64,000 nt of DNA from Streptomyces erythrochromogenes (GTDB taxonomy: Bacteria > Actinomycetota > Actinomycetes > Streptomycetales > Streptomycetaceae), in contig NZ_CP108036.1 in the NCBI RefSeq assembly GCF_036170895.1, forward strand, positions 2,232,001-2,296,000, written 5' to 3'. The notes under the pieces are model-generated. The model saw only the letters and a list, made by a program, of their open reading frames with translations. It searched no databases and was not told the origin of the DNA. Positions 33,633-64,000 of the stretch are shown here, one piece after another. A program made the translations under genes and the position numbers. Position 1 is the stretch's first letter. Each line of letters opens with the position of its first letter.

Positions 33633-34865
33633 TCATCGGACGAGGAGCGGGAGCTCCGAGGTCGAGATGACGTGGGGCAGCGGCAGGAAGGCCGGCGGGT
33701 TGTCCGGGTCGGTCCGCATCTTCGGGAAGCGGTCCAGCAGGATGTCGGTGGCGATCCGGCCCTCCATCCGGGCCAGCGGTGCGCCGAGGCAGAAGTGGAT
33801 GCCCCGGCCGAAGCCGATGTGGGGATTGGGGTCGCGGTACGGGTCGAAGACGTGCGGGCGGGCGAACATGCGCTCGTCCCGGTTGGCCGCCGAGAGCGAG
33901 ATCGCGACGAGCTGGCCCGGGTGGACCGGTACGCCGGCCAGCTCGCCCTCGGCGACGCACGCCTTGTAGGCCGTCGCGATGGGGCTGAGGTAGCGCAGCG
34001 ACTCCTCGATCAGGCCGGGGGTGAGGTCCGGGTTCCCGCGGACGGCGGCCAGGTGCTCCGGGTGGGCGTCCAGGCACAGGAGGGTGTTGCCGAGCAGTGC
34101 GCTGGTGGTGGCGTGTCCGACGACGAGCAGCTCGTTGGCGAAGTTCACCACCGCGTTGTCGCTGAGCCGCTCGCCGTCGACCTCCGCCTCGACGAGCTTG
34201 GTCAGCAGGTCCTCGCGGGGCTTGGTGCGGCGCTCGGCGGCGTGTTCGCGCAGGTACTGGAACATCTCCGGGACCACGCGCATGGCGGCCTGGGCGTCGA
34301 CGTCCTCGTCGAGGTCGCGGTCGCCCGAGGTGAGGGCGACCGCGCTGTGGGCCATGCGGTCGACCCACGTCTTGAACAGGTCGCGGTCGCTCTGCGGTAC
34401 GCCGAGCAGCTCGGAGATGACGATGATCGGCATCGGGTAGGCCAGGTCGTTCACCATTTCGATGCTGTCCTGGCCGTCCACGGCGTCGAGCAGTTCGTGG
34501 GTGATCTCGACCATCCGCGGCTCCAGGGCCGCGACCATCCCACGGGTGAACGCCTTGCTGATGATCTTGCGCAGTTTGGTGTGGTCCGGCGGGTCGGACT
34601 GGAGCAGGGTGCCGTCGCTGAACTCGGGGTCGATCTCCACGTCGCCCGCGATGAGTTCGGCGACGTCGCTGGAGTACGTCTTGGGATCGCCGACGACCTC
34701 CAGCACCTCCTTGTAGCCGTACACGTTGACGATGCCGTAGTCGTTGACCTCGACCGGGTGCTCGGGCCGGTGCCCGCGCAGCCAGAAGAACTCGTCATTG
34801 ATGCCCAGGCGGTCGACGAAGGCCGCCGCCTCCGTCCCCTCCGCGCCGGCTGGTGTCCCGGTCAT
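33633..34865 (-). CDS. Cytochrome P450 with Ala in place of the I-helix acid (tandem copy 2)
   Basis: A 410-residue P450: ExxR (Glu288/Arg291), heme loop [15 protein letters not shown] (Cys359), I-helix VVGHATTS with Ala252 where Asp/Glu is usual. The proton-relay acid is therefore missing, as in its tandem partner. Some P450s such as EryF, which has Ala at the conserved Thr, work with substrate- or water-assisted protonation, so activity is not excluded. The start codon is two bases from the NRPS stop codon region (34868), indicating translational coupling. By position it belongs with the peptide assembly genes. Confidence 0.9.
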   Translation of the reverse strand: MTGTPAGAEGTEAAAFVDRLGINDEFFWLRGHRPEHPVEVNDYGIVNVYGYKEVLEVVGDPKTYSSDVAELIAGDVEIDPEFSDGTLLQSDPPDHTKLRKIISKAFTRGMVAALEPRMVEITHELLDAVDGQDSIEMVNDLAYPMPIIVISELLGVPQSDRDLFKTWVDRMAHSAVALTSGDRDLDEDVDAQAAMRVVPEMFQYLREHAAERRTKPREDLLTKLVEAEVDGERLSDNAVVNFANELLVVGHATTSALLGNTLLCLDAHPEHLAAVRGNPDLTPGLIEESLRYLSPIATAYKACVAEGELAGVPVHPGQLVAISLSAANRDERMFARPHVFDPYRDPNPHIGFGRGIHFCLGAPLARMEGRIATDILLDRFPKMRTDPDNPPAFLPLPHVISTSELPLLVR

Positions 34866-34867
34866 GG

Positions 34868-52432
<17,565 letters not shown>

Positions 52433-52433
52433 T

Positions 52434-59051
<6,618 letters not shown>

Positions 59052-59153
59052 GAAGACCGGGATCTCATGGGTTTGATTTCTCAATTAATCGCAGCCGGAC
59101 CGTCGGCGCGGCAACCCGAAAAAGCTGCCATACAGGCACTCCCCATCGGGAGC

Positions 59154-59942
59154 CTAAGGCTCCAGAACCGTTCCGGCGATGAATTCGAGCAGCTCGGAGC
59201 TCAGTCCGGGCTCGAAGAGATAGAAATGCCCGCTGGGGTAGACGCGCAGGTCGAATGCGGCGTCCGTGTGGGCGCCCCAGGTCTCCATCTCGCCCCGCGG
59301 CGCCCTGCTGTCGGATGCGCCGACGAGGGCGGTGATGGGGACGTCGAGGCGGGCGTCGACGGGCATGACGTGCCGCTCCCAGAGCGTGAAGTCGTCCATG
59401 ACGGGCGGCAGCAGGGCCTCCATGGCGTCCTCGTCCTCGGCGAGCTCCTCGTCGAAGCCGCCGAGCCGCAGGACCTCGGCCCGGAACTCCTCGTCGGAGA
59501 GTCCGTGCAGCTGGGGACGGTCGCGGAAGGGGACGGGCGAGGCCTGTCCGGAGAGGAACAGGTGGGCCGGCCGGGGGCCGCCGCGGGCTTGGAGGGCCAG
59601 GGCCAGCTCGAAGGCGAGCAGGGCCCCGCAGGAGTGGCCGAAGAAGGAGAAGGGGCCGTCCAGTACGGGCCGCAGGGCCTGCGCCAGCGTGCGGACGAGC
59701 GGGCCGACCTCGGTGGCGGCGTCCTCCAGGATCCGGTTCTGCCGGCCGGGCAGCTGGACGGCGACCACCTCGATGTCGGCCGGGAGCTGGTGCACCCAGT
59801 CGCCGAAGGCTCCGGCGCCGCCTCCCGCCTGGGGGAAGCAGACCAGTTGGTGGCGGTGTCCGGGCCGCCTGGCCCGCCATATGAAGGGGCTTTCGACGAC
59901 GAGTCCGGCGCCGGTTTCCGTGGCGTGGCTGCGCGTGTGCAT
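59154..59942 (-). CDS. Type II thioesterase, first gene of the NRPS set
   Basis: A 262-residue alpha/beta hydrolase: FPQAGG (36-41), nucleophile Ser104 in GHSCG, His in PSGHFYLFEPG near the C-terminus. ATG 59942 is chosen over the in-frame ATG at 59948 because GAGGGG lies seven bases upstream of the former and only one base from the latter. It is the third stand-alone or fused type II thioesterase in the cluster and precedes the initiating NRPS by 102 bases. Likely role: removing stalled or misprimed groups from PCPs, or helping move amino acids between carriers. The Cys after the active Ser (GHSCG) is uncommon but not diagnostic. Confidence 0.92.
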   Translation of the reverse strand: MHTRSHATETGAGLVVESPFIWRARRPGHRHQLVCFPQAGGGAGAFGDWVHQLPADIEVVAVQLPGRQNRILEDAATEVGPLVRTLAQALRPVLDGPFSFFGHSCGALLAFELALALQARGGPRPAHLFLSGQASPVPFRDRPQLHGLSDEEFRAEVLRLGGFDEELAEDEDAMEALLPPVMDDFTLWERHVMPVDARLDVPITALVGASDSRAPRGEMETWGAHTDAAFDLRVYPSGHFYLFEPGLSSELLEFIAGTVLEP

Positions 59943-59997
59943 GACCATTCCCCTCTGCGTTGTGTCGGGCGGAAGCGGGAAGCACGAAGAGGGAAAC

Positions 59998-60046
59998 GGA
60001 ACGCGGAACGCGAAATGTGGAACGCGAAATGTGGAACGCAGAACGC
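59998..60046. repeat. 14-bp tandem repeats in the predicted leader of the NRPS transcript
   Basis: GGAACGCGAAATGT occurs twice back to back (60005-60018, 60019-60032) and is followed by a third partial unit (60033-60039). The core GGAACGC also occurs at 59998, and GAACGC at 60041. They lie between the predicted promoter and the thioesterase start, on RNA if that promoter is used. Function unknown; protein sites or a structured leader are possible. Confidence 0.75.
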
Positions 60047-60117
60047 GATGCCGGATTCGATGGCACAGGGGGCCGGTTCAGATCGGCCGTGAATTGTTTC
60101 CCCGCTCTTCCGGATTG

Positions 60118-60146
60118 ATCGTAGGAGTGGCCCGGGGGCGAGGCAA
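60118..60146 (-). promoter_or_regulatory. Predicted sigma70/HrdB-type promoter for the NRPS gene set
   Basis: On the minus strand TTGCCT (60146-60141) and TACGAT (60123-60118) are separated by exactly 17 bases, a good match to the vegetative consensus. Start of transcription would be near 60111, giving a leader of about 170 bases before the thioesterase. The shared palindrome is about 90 bases upstream. Confidence 0.7.
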
Positions 60147-60235
60147 GGAATGCCCGCACTGCTCTGCCGCGGCGGCACTGGTGAGCGATTCGTCCTTGCG
60201 TTTTCGGCCACCGTGTCCCGTTGTCCGTGCTGCGT

Positions 60236-60255
60236 CCGTCCCGTCGACGGGACGG
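60236..60255. promoter_or_regulatory. 20-bp perfect palindrome, candidate operator (right copy)
   Basis: CCGTCCCGTCGACGGGACGG is a perfect palindrome whose inner 18 bases are identical to 761-778 at the other end of the cluster. Together they sit upstream of the first gene of each biosynthetic set. That pairing, not the palindrome alone, is the evidence for a regulatory role. Confidence 0.65.
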
Positions 60256-60269
60256 CCCGCACGAAGAAC

Positions 60270-60300
60270 GGGGCCGCCCGGCCTTCGGCCGGGCGGCCCC
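60270..60300. terminator. Terminator after the ABC transporter genes
   Basis: A perfect 14-bp stem (GGGGCCGCCCGGCC, 60270-60283, with 60287-60300) closed by a three-base loop lies 30 bases beyond the permease stop codon on the minus strand. It should insulate the transporter transcript from the NRPS promoter. Confidence 0.85.
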
Positions 60301-60329
60301 GTTCACGTTGCGGTGCGTGCAGCGGATCC

Positions 60330-61127
60330 CTAGATCTTCGCCTCGCGCTTGAAGGCCGAGCGGGCCCACAGGAAGCCGAGGAGGCTGAGGACGACGCCCC
60401 AACCCAGCGCCAGCCACGCGCTGTTGCCGATCTCCGTGCCCATGAGCAGGCCGCGGAGGGTGTCGGTCATCGGGGTGAAGGGCTGGTACTCGGCGAACCA
60501 GCGCAGGCCGACCGGCATGGACTCCGGCGGGACGATCGCGCTGCCGAGGAAGGGCAGGAAGGTCAGCGGCATGGGGGCGTTGCTCGCCGCCTCGACGCTG
60601 CTGGCCCCCAGGCCGATGGCCGCGGACAGCCAGCTGAGGCCGAAGGCGAGGAGGGCGAGGATGCCGAGGGCGGCGAGCCACTCGACGAAGGTGGCGTTGG
60701 GACGGAAGCCCACCAGGAGCGCGACGCCGATGACCAGCACCAGGCTGATCATGGTCTGGATGACGTTGCCGACGACGTGCCCGGTCAGCACGGAGGACTT
60801 CGAGATCGACATGGTCCGGAAGCGGTTGATGATGCCTTCGGTCATGTCCGTGCAGACGGAGACGGCGGTCGAGACGGCCCCGGCGGTGGCGGCCATCAGG
60901 AGGATGCCGGGGGCGACGAAGTTGGTGTAGTCGCCCCGGTCCCCCGTGCCGCCGCCCGGCAGTTCGATGCCGGCGCCGAGCGCGCCGCCGAAGACGTAGA
61001 CGAACAGCAGGAGCATCAGGATCGGCATCGCGACGATCGAGATGGTCATCGAGGGGTAGCGCTGTGCGTGCTTGAGGTTGCGGCGCAGCATCGTCATCGA
61101 GTCGCGCATCGCGTACGTCGTGCTCAT
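60330..61127 (-). CDS. ABC-2 type permease (DrrB-like)
   Basis: A 265-residue membrane protein with about six hydrophobic segments, the first being MTISIVAMPILMLLLFVYVF, and an ABC-2 permease pattern (TDMTEGIINRFRTM; FLPFLGSAIVPPESMPVGLRW; YQPFTPMTDTLRGLL). It is the membrane partner of the ATPase encoded upstream; start and stop overlap as ATGA. DrrAB pairs export antibiotics such as daunorubicin and give self-resistance, so this pair may export the cluster product. The adjacent DUF4097-type and RHH genes suggest instead that it could be a resident genomic cassette next to the cluster. Confidence 0.92.
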   Translation of the reverse strand: MSTTYAMRDSMTMLRRNLKHAQRYPSMTISIVAMPILMLLLFVYVFGGALGAGIELPGGGTGDRGDYTNFVAPGILLMAATAGAVSTAVSVCTDMTEGIINRFRTMSISKSSVLTGHVVGNVIQTMISLVLVIGVALLVGFRPNATFVEWLAALGILALLAFGLSWLSAAIGLGASSVEAASNAPMPLTFLPFLGSAIVPPESMPVGLRWFAEYQPFTPMTDTLRGLLMGTEIGNSAWLALGWGVVLSLLGFLWARSAFKREAKI

Positions 61128-62137
61128 CGGCGGGCCTCCTGCACCGTGTTGGCCGGGCCGGGAACGGTGGTCGCGTGGTGGCGCGAGCCGTCACCGGTGA
61201 GGGCGAGGAAGACGTCGTCCAGGTCGGGCGTGTGGACGGTCAGCGCGTCCGCCTCGACTCCGGCGCTCTCCAGCAGGTCGAGTACGGAGCGCAGCGCCGG
61301 GATGCTGCCGTCGCTCGGGATCTGCAGGGTGAGCTTCTCCTCGTCGCGGGCGCCGGGGCCGAGGGCGAGCCGGCGGGCGGCGGCGTCGAGGCTGAGCACG
61401 TCGGAGAACTGCAGGCGGATGTGGCCGCCGGGGATGCGGCGCTTGAGCTCGTCCGCGGTGCCCTCGGCGACGATCTTGCCCTTGTCGAGGACGGCGATCC
61501 GGTCGGCGAGCTGGTCGGCCTCCTCCAGGTACTGCGTGGTGAGGAAGATGGTCACGCCCTGGGCGGTGAGCTGCTGGATCAGGTGCCACATGGTGCGGCG
61601 GCTGCGGGGGTCGAGGCCGGTGGTCGGCTCGTCGAGGAAGATCAGGCCGGGGTTGCCGACGAGGGTCATCGCCAGGTCCAGCTTGCGTCGCATGCCCCCG
61701 GAGAAGGTGGAGGCCATCTTGCCGGCGACCTCGGTGAGTTCGAACTGCCGGAGTAATTCGGCGGTGCGGCGCTTGCCCTCCGCGCGGTCGAGGTGGTGCA
61801 GGTCCGCCATGAGGAGCATGTTCTCCTCGGCGGTCAGCAGCCCGTCGACCGCCGCGAACTGGCCGGTGACACCGATCCTGGCACGAATGGCGTCCGCGCT
61901 GCGCTGCAGCGAGTGCCCCACGACGGTCGCCTCGCCGCCGTCGGCGGAGATGAGCGTCGAGAGGATCTGGACGGTGGTGGTCTTCCCCGCGCCGTTCGGA
62001 CCGAGGAGCGCGAAGATCGTGCCCGCCTGCACGTGCAGGTCAATCCCGTCGAGTACGAGCTTCTCGCCGTACGACTTGCGCAGGCCGACTGCGCTGATCC
62101 CCTGGGGCGGGGCCTTCTGTTCGGTCGCGGCACTCAT
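61124..62137 (-). CDS. ABC transporter ATP-binding protein (DrrA-like)
   Basis: A 337-residue ATPase with Walker A GPNGAGKT (46-53), signature FSGGMRRKLDLAM, Walker B LIFLDEPTTGLD, and the extended C-terminal domain of the DrrA branch ending PDLDDVFLALTG. GGAGGGG precedes the ATG. It is coupled to the permease gene. Expected to energise export of a hydrophobic metabolite; substrate not determinable from sequence. Confidence 0.94.
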   Translation of the reverse strand: MSAATEQKAPPQGISAVGLRKSYGEKLVLDGIDLHVQAGTIFALLGPNGAGKTTTVQILSTLISADGGEATVVGHSLQRSADAIRARIGVTGQFAAVDGLLTAEENMLLMADLHHLDRAEGKRRTAELLRQFELTEVAGKMASTFSGGMRRKLDLAMTLVGNPGLIFLDEPTTGLDPRSRRTMWHLIQQLTAQGVTIFLTTQYLEEADQLADRIAVLDKGKIVAEGTADELKRRIPGGHIRLQFSDVLSLDAAARRLALGPGARDEEKLTLQIPSDGSIPALRSVLDLLESAGVEADALTVHTPDLDDVFLALTGDGSRHHATTVPGPANTVQEARR

Positions 62138-62182
62138 CGTGCCCCCTCCATTTCGTAGCTGTCGCGAGGCAGAGCTCTGACG

Positions 62183-63031
62183 TCAGGCGCCGTGCGCACG
62201 CTGGATGGTGATGTCGCCGAGGCTGGTCCTCGCGTGCACCTTGACGGTCTCCGCGCCCTCGGTGGGGCCTTCGGCGGATCCGAGGGTGCTGTAGACCGTC
62301 CCGGACTGGGAGTTGATGTCGAGCCAGGCGGCAGTCCCCTGGCGGATCCCGACTTCGAGGTTGCCGGCTTTAGTCTGGAGCTCGACGGTGCCCCGCGCCA
62401 CTTCCTCGATGCGTACGTGGCCGTTCGAGCTCTTTGACGACACGGACCCTTGCGCCCGGCCGACGGTGATGTTTCCATTGGCGACCTTCAGTCGCAGATC
62501 GCCCGCCACGTCGTCCAGCCACGTGTTGCCGTTGGAGTTCTTGATGTCGGCGTCGCCGCCGATGGTGCGGATCCTGACCTCGCCCGAGCCGGTGGTGACG
62601 TCCACGTCGCCCGCCGCCGTGTCGAGCTGGATGTCTCCGTGCTGGGTCTTGAGCTTCGCCGGGCCGCTCTGGTCGAGGCGGATGTAGCCGGCGCTGGTGC
62701 GGACCTCGCACTCGCCCAGCGTTCCCTTGCAGGTGATGTCGCCCATCTCCAGCGTGCCGACGAGCCGCGAGCCCTGGGGCAGGGCGACGTCGACGGTGAC
62801 CGAGCCGCGGGCGCTGAACAGGCCGCGCGCCTTCGGGGTGCGGATCGTCAGGTTCCCGTCGGCGAAGTCGACCTTCGTCTCCTCGGCGGCGCGCTGGTCG
62901 TCCTTGTCCCCGGCGGTGCGCGGGTGGATCTCCACGACCGTGTCGGTGCGGTCCGTGGCGCTGATCCGGGCGACTCCGACCTCGACGTGGATGGTCGCGG
63001 TGATGGGTCCCTTGGTCTCGTAAGAAGGCAT
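62183..63031 (-). CDS. DUF4097-type beta-strand repeat protein
   Basis: A 282-residue protein made of short repeating beta units (GDIQLDTAAGDVDVTTGSG, GDADIKNSNGNTWLDDVAG, GNITVGRAQGSV), the pattern of the DUF4097 / bactofilin-like beta-helix group. No signal peptide or membrane segment is visible. The start is ATG 63031. It lies between a ribbon-helix-helix gene and the DrrA gene in one direction, a combination seen in many streptomycete genomes (from memory). The molecular role is unknown. Confidence 0.8.
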   Translation of the reverse strand: MPSYETKGPITATIHVEVGVARISATDRTDTVVEIHPRTAGDKDDQRAAEETKVDFADGNLTIRTPKARGLFSARGSVTVDVALPQGSRLVGTLEMGDITCKGTLGECEVRTSAGYIRLDQSGPAKLKTQHGDIQLDTAAGDVDVTTGSGEVRIRTIGGDADIKNSNGNTWLDDVAGDLRLKVANGNITVGRAQGSVSSKSSNGHVRIEEVARGTVELQTKAGNLEVGIRQGTAAWLDINSQSGTVYSTLGSAEGPTEGAETVKVHARTSLGDITIQRAHGA

Positions 63032-63159
63032 GGCTGTCCCGTCCTCGTGGGTCTGGTGGCCGCCCCCGCTCCGGGGACGTGAAGATGGCGCGGGAGTGGT
63101 CGGCTCCCGCACTCCGATGTCGTGTCCCGGCGCCGCCCCTGCGCCGCCGGGCCGCCGAG

Positions 63160-63696
63160 CTAGCTCACCCAGCCGGTGAAGCTCCGCCTGCCGCTGCCGC
63201 GCCGGGGCGCCTGGGTCTCGGCCGTCGGCCGTCCGCCGCCGGTCTCCAGGGCGCCCGAGACCGCCCTGACGAGCCAGGCGTTGAGGGAGAGGCCCTCACG
63301 CGCCGCCGCCTGCTCGGCGCGCGTCTTGACGTGGCCGGGGAGCCGGAGGTTGATGCGTGCGGTGCTGCTGTCCTCCCCTTCCGGCGCGAGCGGTACGGCG
63401 GGCAGGGCGGCGGGGGTTTCGTCGAAGCCGCCGGCCTCGAAGGGCTCTTCCCGCGGCGGGGCGGTCACGACGAACTCGGGCTCGAGCCCGCGCAGCCGTA
63501 CGTCGACCGAGCCGGGAGCGAGCTCCCGGGTGACCTCGCCCATGGCGTCCGACAGGGCGTTCAGGAGGGTGAGCCTGGCTGCCGACTCTAGCGGGGCGGT
63601 GATGCGCTCGGCGAGAGCGCGGGCGTCTTCGCCGCCCGCTTCGGCGGCCACCGCGAGCTCGTGCCGAAGACTTGCGACATAGGGGCTGAGGTCCAT
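63160..63696 (-). CDS. Ribbon-helix-helix (HicB-antitoxin-like) DNA-binding protein
   Basis: A 178-residue protein. Residues about 111-151 (STARINLRLPGHVKTRAEQA, then AAREGLSLNAWLVRAVSGAL) match the RHH fold used by HicB-like and Arc/CopG repressors. The N-terminal part is helical and the tail basic. ATG 63696 gives a normal domain but its GAGG is only two bases away; an in-frame ATG at 63726 is possible. It heads the gene set that continues to DUF4097 and DrrAB, and an array of TGGCGCCA sites lies immediately upstream, so autoregulation is likely. Confidence 0.78.
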   Translation of the reverse strand: MDLSPYVASLRHELAVAAEAGGEDARALAERITAPLESAARLTLLNALSDAMGEVTRELAPGSVDVRLRGLEPEFVVTAPPREEPFEAGGFDETPAALPAVPLAPEGEDSSTARINLRLPGHVKTRAEQAAAREGLSLNAWLVRAVSGALETGGGRPTAETQAPRRGSGRRSFTGWVS

Positions 63697-63717
63697 GTCC
63701 TCAGCATGACACACACA

Positions 63718-63820
63718 TGGCGCCATGGCGAGCCAATCTGGCGCCACATGTGCCGCCATTTACAAAGATGCAGGTCAGAGTGTGTGCCACTAGGGAGCCA
63801 AGCTGAGCCAAGTGGCGCCA
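63718..63820. promoter_or_regulatory. Operator-like array upstream of the RHH gene
   Basis: Three perfect TGGCGCCA palindromes (63718-63725, 63739-63746, 63813-63820) are interleaved with three GAGCCAA elements (63730-63736, 63795-63801, 63805-63811). The first two palindromes are 21 bp apart, two helical turns. Two GAGCCAA copies are 10 bp apart, one turn. The phasing suits co-operative RHH dimers. Confidence 0.6.
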
Positions 63821-64000
63821 CTACTCGACTGATGCCGGCAAGCCGGAGCCTCCGGGTGCCCCCGCGGAACCGGCGGGGCCGCGGCCGTGAGGCGCCGGGC
63901 CGTGTCCGAACAGACCCCGGAAGAGGCGGACCGGCTTGCTCCGGCGCGCGGCACGCGGCACGCGGCACCCGGGATCGCGGGACGGGAATTCCGCAGGCGG
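63821..64000. other. Right-edge non-coding stretch, no feature recognised
   Basis: About 180 bases at the right edge show no convincing gene start, terminator or known site. A short run of GCACGCG-like direct repeats is seen near 63946-63967. Confidence 0.4.

Larger units (their letters stand above)
59943..60329. promoter_or_regulatory. Control region upstream of the NRPS gene set
   Basis: This 387-base gap contains, from right to left along the minus strand: the transporter terminator (60270-60300), the second copy of the 18-bp palindrome (60237-60254), a half-site GTCCCGT (60215-60221), a sigma70-like promoter (60118-60146), and a leader with tandem repeats (59998-60046). No gene is recognised in it. 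Confidence 0.7.

Noticed and set aside
59998..60046. Tandem repeats as SARP-binding heptamers
   Set aside because: The unit is 14 bp, not 11 or 22, and the repeats lie downstream of the predicted promoter rather than next to its -35.
60230..60300. The right palindrome as part of the transporter terminator
   Set aside because: A separate perfect 14-bp hairpin at 60270-60300 already serves as terminator, and an identical palindrome exists at 761-778 where no gene ends.
63036..63043. GTCCCGTC just upstream of the DUF4097 gene as a third operator copy
   Set aside because: Only a half-site, placed at the ribosome binding region, and expected by chance in DNA of this composition.

Overview
The window looks like Streptomyces or a close actinomycete. 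The DNA is very GC-rich, genes carry purine-rich ribosome binding sites with some GTG/TTG starts, and the content is typical of that group: an LmbU-type regulator, modular type I PKS, NRPS, bacterial class I P450s and a DrrAB-type exporter. Most of the window is one hybrid PKS/NRPS gene cluster built as two convergent gene sets.

Layout. (1) 1-679, minus: truncated LmbU/NovE-family regulator. (2) 680-1051: divergent control region with an 18-bp palindrome and a promoter-proximal inverted repeat. (3) 1052-26538, plus: aminotransferase, P450, two modular PKS proteins (loading module plus three extension modules, no thioesterase), a type II thioesterase fused to an FMN alpha-hydroxy-acid oxidase, and a second type II thioesterase. 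(4) 26553-26588: shared terminator. (5) 26607-59942, minus, in transcription order from the right: type II thioesterase, NRPS of 2205 aa, NRPS of about 5854 aa with terminal thioesterase, two related P450s, a flavoprotein, a C-A-PCP NRPS with a defective C domain, and a third kind of P450. (6) 59943-60329: control region with a sigma70-like promoter and a second copy of the same palindrome. (7) 60330-63696, minus: DrrB/DrrA transporter, a DUF4097-type protein and a ribbon-helix-helix protein, with an operator-like array upstream.

How it may work (inference). The PKS should give an R-CH=C(CH3)-CH=CH-CH2-CH2-acyl chain. Released by a thioesterase, it could be alpha-hydroxylated by the P450 at 2243, oxidised to the alpha-keto acid by the hydroxy-acid oxidase domain and transaminated by the enzyme at 1052. 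The result would be a 2-amino-6-methyl-4,6-dienoic amino acid, close in oxidation pattern to the AMNA residue of piperazimycin. The NRPS line reads as six modules: D-Phe; a module with a dead A domain that must be loaded in trans; D-residue with code DVFSVAAYAK; N-methyl-Val; a second D-residue with the same code; and a last residue whose A pocket has Gly in place of Trp239, a good candidate for the polyketide-derived amino acid. A C-terminal thioesterase would release or cyclise a hexapeptide. The separate C-A-PCP protein plus the adjacent P450 looks like an in-trans amino-acid loading and beta-hydroxylation cassette.

The palindrome shared by the control regions of both biosynthetic gene sets suggests one regulator co-ordinates amino-acid supply and peptide assembly. 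No MbtH gene, RNA gene, insertion sequence or CRISPR array was recognised. All substrate predictions rest on reading motifs by eye; no searches were run.
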